A DNA stretch of 64,000 nucleotides, from positions 455,429 through 519,428 of the forward strand of contig JAAEAF010000343.1 of NCBI GenBank assembly GCA_011037195.1. The letters are read 5' to 3'. This stretch comes from Triatoma infestans (Eukaryota > Arthropoda > Insecta > Hemiptera > Reduviidae). The notes below the pieces were generated by a model. The model had not been told where the DNA came from and ran no database searches. It saw only the letters and a program-made list of their open reading frames with translations. This document shows positions 23,301 to 35,300 of the stretch, in pieces (position 1 is the first letter of the stretch; the number at the start of each line of letters is the position of its first letter). Position numbers and translations under genes: made by a program.

Positions 23301-26300
23301 GGCCGCATGAAAAACTTTGATTTCACATTATAGCAATAAAAAAAATTAACAATTTTGCCATTGATAGAAGAATCTTAAGAGTGACTATGATTTCAGTATT
23401 GTAATCGATATCTAGTATCATATTGCAGAAAAATATGTTTACTATGGACATCTTTTTATATATTATAAATAGTATGTAATTATTAATGATCGTGAGAAAC
23501 ATCGATTACTTTAAAAAAAAGTCATTAGAAATTCAAATAATTAATTGGATCCTATATCAGATTTTGCCCCGAGCTCGTAACTCACTTCATTCTTTCATTC
23601 TAGTTGACCATGATGAATCATCTTCCAAGGAATTTTCAGAGTTCAGTCACTGTTTTGTTTACTGAAACTTTTTTTAGAAGCGGTGAAGTGGTTATGAGCG
23701 TGGAGTTGTAAGTGGGAGGGAGGACCCCAGTTCGAGTCCCGCGTATAACTATTAATTTTTATATTGGTATGAAAATTGTTAACAGTAGAGAGTAGGTGCT
23801 TTCGCCCCCGTCTACGACACCTAATTTGGTAATTGGACGTTAAGTCCGCCTGTAAACTAGAAGAAACTTGAATGAGATTTTGTATGTATTACCAGATTAA
23901 AGTTGTAAATATGTTAAATAAATTCTTTAGTATTTTTTTATAATCAAAAATTTGTAACTATTGAAAGTTTTATTTTTTTATTTTTTAGTTGCAGTCTATA
24001 TTTTTGTATTATATGTATATAAACATGTTTCTTTATTTGATGTGGTTGTATGATTTTATTTTCGAAATTTAACATACCTAATTTATTTATAATCACTATT
24101 TAAATATAAATACAATAATATATCAACATTTTCTCATAAAAAATGGTTTATTCTAATAACAAAATATCTTTGTTTCATTTAATTGGGCACAAAGGTAATG
24201 AGCAAGATGGCTCCATGGCTGGGATGTGATCAGACTGAGAGGCTATTGGTGCCGGCTCTTGAACAACTATCTTCGCATCCGGAATTTGCTGTTAGAAAAG
24301 TGTGCGCTTCTTTATATGGAGATTTTTGTGCAGTAATATCAACTATAAAAACTGAAACAGTACTTGTAAGTAGTTTAGAAAATTCTTAAATTAATTTAAG
24401 TAGCGATCGTGTGTCAGTTTTTGAAATGGAATTATCAGAGGAAATAAATTTTAGTTTCGGAAAGCCTTGAGAGTACGCTTACAAGTTGAATGTGAAAATT
24501 TATAAAGAGTATAACACAAAAACCAAAAACTGCAAAAAGTTTCCGACTATCAGTTAAGATGCGGAGACAGCCTACTTTGTTGTAAAGTTGAACAGGTGGT
24601 TGGAAAAAAAAAATCGTGTGATAAATTTTCTTCAGACTTCAAATTTGGCGCATTTGTCCTCAACTAAATATAGAGATGGTGGGAGTAAAGTACCAACTTT
24701 ACTATCCAAAGCATGTGGGGAAGTGAAGAGCGCACCGCACCGTAACATAGAATTAACTCCATATATTTCAATTTTTCTAAAATTATCGTTATATCCGTGC
24801 AGTTAACATAAGTTCAAAGGCAATCGTTGTGATTTTCGAGATAATTCCAAACTACGTATACATATGCCTATCAGTTTTATTTTAAGATGTTTTGGAATAT
24901 ATTAAACATAAATTTAAATAAATAAATAAAAACATTGCCTGGAAAAATAAATCTCATTTTCATTTATGCTAGCAAGTTCTTTGCCAAGCAATTTTTAGTT
25001 AAAATTATGCAAAAAAGAATTATTATCATCAAACAAATTATAATGATTGAAAAGTATTCCCCCCCCCCCCCAGTCACAAAAATCAGTGCCTGCTAGCCTT
25101 GCCCTCCATGGGCTATTGAGCCATAGGTTTAGTTCTGTTTTGCAAATTAGTATTTCCTTTCGTTTAAGAGTTAATCATTCATGCCGTGTGTTGAGTTGTT
25201 TACAGTCTTGCTCAGCTAAATCGTGTATATCTCTCTTGATCCGCTTATTGCTAATCTCAACTCTCAATATGCGTGTAAATCTTCTCCAGTAATCCGTCTA
25301 AGCAACTTTAGAGTTTGTGCTTTGTCTCTGCGTGAGCGACTAGGTTTTTCACAAGCTTTCAGATTGTGCTCTCGATTGTCGCCAAATTATCAGTTTCTTA
25401 GTTTCGGAACTTAATTGATTATTTCCCTTCATACCTGAATTCAGCATGCGCGAATGGCTGTTTGCCTCCCATAAATTTTATTAATCAAAAAAGCTCTTAA
25501 TAATTTAAAGTAGATAATCTATATTTAATGGTGAAATATCTATTGTAATGTAAGCTGTTTCACTTTTAATAATATTTTACCGAAATTGAAATGCCTTGGA
25601 AATATTTAAAATTCTTATGTGTATCTTCAGAGTTGATTGTTTTAAAAAATATAAGTACATTTGTTATTATTTTTGTTTTGTTTTTTCAACTCTAGGTACC
25701 CAGTTTCCTACGATTATGCGCCGATCCAGAATTTGTAGTAAGAAAGACATGCGCTGAATCTTTCATGTCCGTATCCTGTACAGTTACATTACATACACGT
25801 CGTACACAATTAGCCCCAGTGTTCGCACGTCTCCTGTCTGATTCAATTCGCTGGGTACAGCTGGCTGCATTCCAGTCGCTTGGTCCTTTTATTACCACAT
25901 TCGCAGAACCTAGTATAACAATGCTTGGATATAATCACCAGGGTGAACTTGTACTAAAACATCCTGATGGCTTTGAGTTTAGGTAGGTTTGTTTATAGAA
26001 TTGTAGACCATTTTTTTTTTTTAGTAAGAAATCACATATTTATTCATTTTATTTTTTTTAGATTAAATTCGTGTAAAGTAGATGAAAGGTATTTATATAC
26101 GCGTGATACAATATTTGCCCTCGTGATGGATGGCAGCAGCAGTAATCAACAGCAGCCTCATCAACAACAACACTATCCACATCAACAACTTTGTCAACAA
26201 CAATACAACGAACATGATGACTGGAGCACTAACACCGAAGACCAGGATCAACAGCAGGACCAGCAACATCTACATCTACTACCATTAGAACAGCAACAAC

Positions 26301-29300
26301 AGACGAAATGTTTACATCAAAGTCGACAACAAGATGATCGGAATAACAATCACGATCGAAATTGTAATAATAGGTAATTTTTTTTTTATTTGGGAATGTT
26401 TTTAATTAAAAACCTTGAGTTTCTGATTTGAGATCGCGTCAGTTTCGGCCTTATTGCATTGAGCTTCTTCAGGGTCGTTACGCATTGAAAACTAATGGAG
26501 TTAGCGTAACGACAGGATCGTATCAAGGTTTAAATAAACGGCCCTGAAGAAGCTCATTGAAATATGTCGGTTTTTAATAAACCACTGACGTGGTCTCACG
26601 CCTGAAACTGTAGTGTTTTCATGAAAATGGCAGCGTGAAAAGAAAATTTGTCAATTAGTTTTGAAAAGAATATTTTGATAATTTTTTTTTTTTTTTTAAG
26701 AGAAGCCTCGTAAAACTCACTGTTCATTCGCTAGCTTTATGAGTTTTTGTAATAAAATGCAAAATCTCACAAATAAGCTACTTACAAAATAGTAAAAAAG
26801 AAGTTTGAATTCAGGAGACGGGTTAGAGAAAACAGTGCACAGTTTCGAAACTGTGCATTTTTAGTTCAACCTTAGTCCAGGAAACGTCTTTTAAAAACGA
26901 GTTTTCCTTACAATTAGGTCATATGTTTTACTGCTTTTCTTTTTGTATTGTCGCCTATTTATTAAGAAAATATTGCGATAGTCAGATTTTCGAAAAATAT
27001 GTTTGTAATATACGATTCGAAAAAAAAGTTTTTGGCGAGTGGTGTATGTGGGGGCAAAGAAGACGTTCTCGGTCTAGTAGTGAAAATGATTTTTTTTTTT
27101 TAAATGCATTTATTTCTCAATGTAGTCTCCCTTTAGTTCAGTACACTTCGTCCAACGTTTATCCAATAAACTGGATTTCGTTACTTAAGTGCGATTCTGG
27201 AAGGTCTTTGAAATACCCATTTACCGCTGCTATCAAATCAGTTGATTTTTTCTTTTGCAAACCTGGCCTTTTCTCTCTTAATTTTTTCATCTAGCTGGTC
27301 AAGAAGATGTGCGTAGTATACCCCATTAATCGTTTGACCCTTTGGCGGTAGGCAATTAAAACAATCCCTTTGGAATCTCAAAAGACACTAGCAATAATCT
27401 TTCCAGGTGATGCAATTGTCTTTGCTTTCTTCAGTGCAGAGCCACCGGGCTTCTACCCATTGCTTGGACTGCTGTTTTGACTCGGGCGTAAAATGGTGAA
27501 CCCACGTTTTCATCCTTTCAACAAATCGACGCAGAAAATCGGTTGGATTCTTCCTAAAACGGCACAAACATTGCTAAGAAAAGAAACTCGATTCCTCATT
27601 TGTTTGTGATCAATCAGCATTTTACAAATGGGGCACCCATCTTGTAACAGTGTTCTCATACTGAGTTCTTCGTGTAAAATGTGCCGTACCCTTCTTCTGA
27701 GATGCCTACAGCCTTAAAGGGCCCAACACACTCATCAATTTGTTGTCCAGCTTGGTTTGTTGAGGTAGAAGTTTAATAGTGTGTGGTAGGTTGAGAGACC
27801 AAATTACAAGTTGATCAACCAGGCTGACAAAATCAAAGCACTCTTGATATTGATGAGCGGGGCCTAATGTTGGATAACAAGTTGAATGTGTATGGGGCTC
27901 TTTTTAGCTAGTTCATACGCCTTTAATCGTCGATCATCTAGAACCGTTTGTGTATCTCTTCTCGATATTTTCTTCGGTAGTTGTAGTTTTTGACCGTCCT
28001 TCACGTGAATCATTTTCAATCGATGTACGACCACGTATAAACTCAGCTGTCCATTTTTTTACTGTTGATAACGAAGGTGCACTTTCACCAACTTTGGATG
28101 AATTTCTTTGATAAACCATCGAAAACTAGTATGGTGGAACGATATTCAAGTTTATTCATTTTATCAAAAACACACAACACGCTTACTTGAAGCCGTATTA
28201 AAACAAATTGTTTGATAAATGTACTTCACCCTCATTCAAAGCAATTTGAAGTGGATGGGTTCTGGTCATTCAAACGAATCAAAATAAAATCAGTTAATTC
28301 ATTTATTGACACAAACTCTAAACAACCCTGTATACTTCAAATGGGCGATGTGGAATTCACACCTGTTATTACAGATGAAGACAAATCCTTCAAAGATCTT
28401 CAGTAGCTCAATATACTTCACAGAAGGGGAGGACCTTAAATGAAATTAGAAAATTAGTAATAGAAAGCACAGGAATAATAGGAGTAAAAGATATGACAGA
28501 AATTTCTTGGACAATAAAACAAGTGTATACCTGGTCTCTAGATGGTTGTTGATCAAATTCACATTTGATATTCACTTTTGCAACAAGTGTACCAACATAA
28601 CAGAACAGTAATTTCATTTGTAGCTAGGCCGAGAACTTTTCAGCTTGCCCTAGTATGTCATGAAAAACAAAAAAAATCGCCGGAAGTTTAAAACTTGATA
28701 TTACATCCGGTATGAAACACTATCCTTTTTTATTTATATAATTTTTTCGGAAAAATATATTTTGGAAGCCTTCCACTTTCCTCTGTAATGTTTCTTTGTA
28801 GAAATGTACAGTTCCACTACTTGGGTTAGATTTAGTAAAACTAAACATTTACACTTTTAAGGAAATTTATTAGTAAGAACTATTACATAATGTGATTTTT
28901 AAGTATTTTTCCAGTAAAATGGATTTTACGGATTTGGGGGGTCTTCTAGAAAACAGATACAATGATTTCGTTTAAAATTTGAAATGTTAAAAAAAGATTT
29001 TTAGATTGTTTTGTAGAATTTGTGGCCTTAAATGTATTTCGTTGGTTCTATTTTATTGGCGCGCTCTTTACTTCTTTCCCGCCTGCTTGAGTTTGTAGGT
29101 TGGTATTTGTCCCCCCACCACCTCTAGTTATACGAGGACAAATGAGTAAAATTTGAAGTTTGAAGAATATTTGTTGAATATGTGGATGGGTCCGCAATGC
29201 TGGATAACATCTGGTATTTTATATTTCTTATATTCCTGACCAGTTTCGGATTTTCATCCATCGTCAGAGCAAATTCACCAAGTTCTTGTTGAGAGTTCAT

Positions 29301-32300
29301 TTCAACGCAATGTTTCTGTTACACTCGACACCTGTTGGTTTCTTGATATATGAAAATCCGAAACCGGTCTGGAATATAAGAAATATGCATGCTACGACGA
29401 TAAAATACCAGATGTTAAAGAATATTTGTCACTTCTATATAAAAACATAGTATAATATAGTAGAATACAGATATTTTCTTTACAAGAGTAAGAGAAAGTT
29501 GTATGAGTGTTTCACATCAGATTTTTTTATTTTTATTACAGTCAGTAAAACTCCTTTTGAATAATTGTTAATCCATTTTTCACTTATTATTCATTATAGG
29601 CTTACTACGGAAGATAATTCCGAAAATGAAGGTAACGAGATAGGGAGAGCAGAAACTAGAGTATGTATTGATAAGAATGAGGATGAAACAGAAATATATA
29701 ATCAGTTTCAATATTGGAGAGATCCTTTGCCGGATATTGATGGCGATTTAAATTGTAACGATATAAATAGTACCAGGTCGAGCGAAACTGTAACAACCAA
29801 CAACACTACATCTACATCGACTGATAATAAAAATGGTGCCATATGGATATCATCAAATAATAGTGTTAATAACAATAATAGTCAGATATTGAACCAAAGG
29901 CTCACGCCTTCGCCACAGCAGAAACGTCAACCACCTTTACATTCTGCACATCAGGCACCCGCACAGCACAGGGCCATGACTTCGTTAGTTGTAAGTATTA
30001 CGGAGAAATTAATTAATTAATTTTGTGAATTAGTATATATCATGCAGTTAGGGGTTTACAAACATGGATTTATTCCCAATATAGTGATTAAAATAGGTGA
30101 TTTAACTACAGCGAGCGAATAGCGGACTCCGTTGCAGTGTCAGAAACACAGTGACATCATAATAATAGAACCGCTGCTTGACAGGTAGTGGTCCCTTAAT
30201 TGCCAGTTGAGAACTCAAAGGGTTAAGTTTTTGAAATCATTTTTGGTTCAAAGCATGAGAACTAAGTTGGGGGGGTTAGCTTCTTGTTGAGTATTTTCTG
30301 GGTGTAAAAGAGAAACCTGCTCTTAAATTTCAGGTTCTATTGGACGTTTCAAAATGGTTTTATAAGCAATGCTGCTTCCGCCATATTTCCGCTTTTGAGG
30401 GTTTCTTTGCTTATTCACACTTAGTACGTTGGCCTCTAGAAAATATATTACAAAAAATGGAATCCAACGGACAAAAACCACCTTCTCATATTGTGTAGTT
30501 GCATGTCAGTGTGGTATTCAGTTCACTGGACAGTCGCCAGGTTTCGTTGTTTAGTGAACTATCGTCCAATCATTTCATATGAGTATCTTGAATCATTCTC
30601 AATCTATGTCATTAAATGGCAGTAATGTTTTACTCAGGAGTTATATAATAGCTGAAAATTGTTTGATTCTGTTGACAGTATTATAATTTTCACTTATACT
30701 TTTAAATACATCAAAGAGCCCAAATAAATTGTGTGATATGAAGCTTAATCAAGTCTCGCCTTGGGGCTGTACGCCCAGGATAATGCCGAGCCTATAATGT
30801 CATTCAATCCTATCTCTTAAAATCGTTGGCAACATCATGGCTCTAACTCTTTGCTCTGTATTCAGATTCATTGTTTATTTTACTTGCTTGTTCTTCTTTG
30901 AAGTATAATAATTGTGTTACAAAAAATTTTTCTTGTTTTGTTCTTTCAGAGGCGATTTCAAGATATAAATGTAATGAAGGATTCAACAACTTCGTCACAT
31001 TCACAGTGCTCAGCTACTTCAGAAGCGGCGTCGAATTACACCATTACTGAAGGTGAGTGGATGTTCCTTTTGAGAATTTTTATTTTACTTTCTCTCGTAC
31101 TCCTCCTGACAAGAAGGAAGTTTGCGATATTGAGATTTAGAAATAGAATTTTCACCGGAAATAGGTGTTTGGGAATCCCTTGAATACGTTTTTTAGCGAA
31201 TAGTCTGTGTGTAAATTTCAGACTCTCTCTCTCTCTCTCTCTGGTTGTTATGTGAGTTAACACAAATACCTCAAAAACAAAAAGTCCCCAAACTTGGTAT
31301 TCCGTTTAGGTACTACGGCATCAGACACTTAAGATTTCGCATAAAAATCCATCAACCGAAAGTGCGACATTACTGAATAGTTTTTCAGTTTTTCGTAATT
31401 TTCTCGAAAAAGGCTCTAACGATTTTCTTTAAACTTCGCATAATATCTACGCAAATAAATACGTATCACTTTTATTCGGAACATTATCCCAGGAAAATTT
31501 ATTGTTTAGAGTCCTGGAGGAACAAAACAGTAAGCGTTTATTGCTTTCCTCTAAAGTGCCACTTCAGTATAGTATATGGTTCTGCCATTTACACAGTATT
31601 AAAACAAATTGAAAGCAATAATAAAATTCCAAATTTGAAGAAAATCGGTTAATCGGAAGTGCGACTTTATGGAATAGTTTTTGAGTTTTTTGGAATTTTA
31701 CTTTATATTACTTATATTAAAAACATTTGTACAGAGCCTGAAGAAGGCAATAAATTTGCCGAAACGTTGGTAGAAATTTAAAAAGAGTTCTTTTGTATGG
31801 CTTCAGTAGCTCAATATACTTCACAGAAGGGGAGGACCTTAAATGACCGAACCTCAACATCCAATTTACAACATTAAAAAAAATAAGTTATTTTGTATAG
31901 TTGTGCGGAATTTGTGTTAGGATAAATAGGTAAAGAAAATTTGTGATTTTAATTTATATAATAATTGTATTAAAAAGTGTAAGGGAAAGTCGTGTGAGGG
32001 TGTCAGACCAGATTTTTTGTATATTTGGAATTAGTAATACTTCTGAGACAAATATAATAATAGATTGTGTTTTGCCGTTTTCCAGAAGGCAGACAGCCAT
32101 TACCAACTCCACCACCACCGCCGCCGACCACTCCAGCACCACCTTTACAAGATATTGTACCATTAGAATTAATTAAACATTTTGTATCAATGTCCGAACC
32201 GGGACGTGATGCAGAAGATCTGGCCGGTCATTGTGCCTACAATCTACCAGCGGTTGCTTTAACATTAGGCCCAAAACATTGGGATCTATTGAAACCAGCC

Positions 32301-35300
32301 TATGAAACGTTAGCCGCCGATAGACAATGGAAAGTTAGACGAATTGTAGCCAGTAGTATTCATGAACTAGCTGTAATTGTTGGCGAAGAAGTAGCCACAC
32401 AAGATTTGGTGCCAGTTTTTAATGGTTTTATTAAAGATTTAGACGAAGTGAGAATAGCAGCTTTAAAACATTTAGCACATTTTCTTAAGGTTTGTATATT
32501 TATTTTGACAAATTTTTATTCTATATTTAGTTTGCCGTCGTTCTAAAAATTGCTTTTAACAATAATTTTTCACAACTCACGTTTTCTTCTCAAATTTTCC
32601 ATCCATTTCATTTCTTTCCTCGTTGAATGTTTTGATAACTTTGCTTAATCCCTCTAGATTGCTAAGTTCTTCTTTTTTCCTTAATTTCCTACTGCGATCG
32701 GTTCAGATTTTTAACAGGTGAGCTTTCATAAGGAACACGTGTTTTTTTTTTTAGGTCCTCCAAATATTAAAACAAAAACACCTCCAGCTTGGTTAAAGAA
32801 CCTCTTAAAGAATTTGGTTTTCTGATTAGATAAGTACCTTCGGAAGGTTGCTCAAAGTCCATTCACCAGAATTGCAATATTTACTGATAATTATATACAA
32901 ATATTTTTTTTAAATTAGTTTTTCGCGACATTCTAAAATAAACCCAACAATTTTCATGGAACATCGCATGCTAATTTTTATAAATAAAGGCCCACTTCAT
33001 TCTTTCACACTTTTTTAGGAAAATTTATTTTTGTGGATTTGTTAGGATAACTAACAAATCCCAAAAAATATTAGGCCCAAAACATTGGGGGGCCAAAAAT
33101 TTAGAATTTTAAAAATTCCAGATTGCATGAAAATCAGTTAATCAGAAATGCGAAATTTTAGAATAAAAAAATCCATTCAATAAAGAGGTACTTCCACTTG
33201 AATTTTGACATTTATTCACACGGACAAACAAACACACACACCACATTTTTCCACTTAATCTGACTCAGGGGACCTCAAACGTAAATTTCCGCTGATAACT
33301 CGAAATCGAAAATTCATAGTTCTATGCAATGGGAATTCATAACCCTAGCAGGGGGAAATATAAAAATGAGTTTTTGGGAGGAAAAAAGCCTGTCTATACC
33401 TTTCCATTGCAGTATATGTATAATAAGTAAGCTTTACTCATGAATGTTAAGGAACATTAAAATTAGAACGAGATATATCCCCCCTTCAGAATAGTGAAAT
33501 TAGGAAGGTTAAAAAAATAAATTTTAATAATTTCTCTTTATATCACCTTCTTAATAAAGGATAGAGATTTTATGAATATGATTCTTGTAATTCTATATTT
33601 ACAGTTATTGAGGCCTGCAGGACGGAATTCTTTCTTACCACGTTTGACAGAATTTCTGATGACAGATTATGAATGGAATTGGAGATTTAGACAGGAATTA
33701 GCTCAGCAGTTGCTACAAGTATTAGGTTTGTTCTCTCCAGTAGATACCTGTCATCATCTTTCACCAGGTTAATAGTCCTAAAGACTTTTTTGTCTAATTT
33801 AATAATAATGAAAATCTAATTTTATTTCATTTTTCCAATTTTCTATTCCAGTTGTTATGGCCTTACTGGTAGATCGAGTGTCAGACGTTAGAAAAGTTGC
33901 CTTACAATTGGCCACAGAATTAGTATCACATGTCTCCATTGATGTCACATTGTTAAGATCTCTATTGGCCGAATTAGCTCAACAGTTTGCACATTCTTCA
34001 CGTTGGAATAGACGACAGACCTTTGCACTGTTCTGTTCACGTTTAGTTAGCGAAGGTGTGCTGTCTGGAGAGATGTTCGCCAGAGATGTACTGCCACATT
34101 TGTTAGATCTTTCCTGGGATAGAGTGCCGAACGTACGGTTGACAGTAGCTCGAGCGTTAGCCAATGATGTTATTGTACAGCGTAAGTATATATATATATA
34201 TATATATATGTATTTTTTATTATGATTTTGAGGGTATGAACAGAATGAGGGATATCATTCTTTACTGTTATTAAGAGGAAGTATTGCTGTGACCCGCGTC
34301 AAATTTTTCGAAATTCAGATTTCACCGGAAATAACATGTTTTCAGGTTACTTAAGACAAGAACATGTTTAGGTACTAGCACTACATTAGACAAGAATATT
34401 TTGGGCAAAATGCACCAACCGGAAGTGCGACTTTGCTGAATAGTTTTTTCAGTTTTCGTGATTTTTTCGTAAACGGCTCCAATGATTTTCTATATATAAA
34501 GTTGGTATATTATTTACCACATAGTAGATTACCTATCATTTTTATTTAAAACATTTTTCTGGGAAAATTGATTTTTCAGGTGTTATGGGGGGAACAGTAG
34601 CGTTCTGAATTCGAAGAAAATCTGTTAACCGGAAGTGAGATTTTACAAAATAGATTTTTGAGTTTTTTTTTAATTTTCTAGTAAACTTTACGATTTTCTT
34701 TAAACGTGGAATATTTGCTGCATAGATAGAAACGTATCACTTTTATTTGAAACCATTTTTCTGCAAAAAAAACTGATTTTAGAGTGGTTTATTGGAGGTC
34801 AGTCAAGGAGATTTATATTTGTTTAAATTTATATTTGCACAACTCTTTCTTGGTTTTGATATTCAGCGCTCCGAATAGGCCGCTCAGCAGGTATACAAGT
34901 AAACTCCCCTTCACCATTTTTATGGCAAAGGCGACTAAACATTGTAACTTTGCAATTTTATAATAATGTTCTTCTTGGTTAAATTGTGTTAATTACAATA
35001 AGAGAAAGTCGTGTGAATGTTTTACACCAGATTTTTTTTTCAACTAATTTTCAATTTTATCTGTTTTGATAAATAAAGGATCTTATCTAAATTAATGTTA
35101 CTGGGATAGTAGTAGTATTTTAAGTTATATCTTAATTATTGGATCGTTAAAAGAAAAAACTAATCTTTCGCCCCCCCCCCAATTACAGCTTACTTTTCCG
35201 ATTATTCAAGTCCACATTATGAAGTACTACATTCAGTATTGAAACGTCTACAAGGTGATAAAGATCGAGATGTGAGATATTTTGCTTCACAAGTGCCAGT

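Larger units (their letters stand above)
17112..24194 (+). other. 7.1 kb PPP4R1 intron hosting the miR-71/2/13 cluster
   Basis: This intron separates exons ending NTNAVLT and beginning VMSKMAP. It holds, in order: AT-rich DNA, a LINE 3' fragment (18.1-18.6 kb), miR-71 and two miR-2/13 hairpins (18.93-19.86 kb), an unrelated 1.4 kb interval, three more hairpins (21.29-21.87 kb), dispersed-repeat debris (22.0-22.6 kb), and a tRNA-derived SINE (23.68-23.87 kb). All hairpins are in the sense orientation of the host gene. Confidence 0.85.
26374..29599 (+). other. PPP4R1 intron filled with mobile elements
   Basis: In order this 3.2 kb intron holds a nested palindromic element (26437-26590), AT-rich DNA, a decayed mariner on the minus strand (27110-28159), a stretch with a 'caaccctgtata' end-like sequence and a 46-base block shared with 31801-31846, dispersed-repeat debris (28640-28960), and a fold-back element with hammerhead-like cores (29205-29417). 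Confidence 0.55.

Noticed and set aside
23677..23760. A functional tRNA gene
   Set aside because: The B box is good, but the arms do not make a full cloverleaf with a proper acceptor stem; a SINE is the better explanation.
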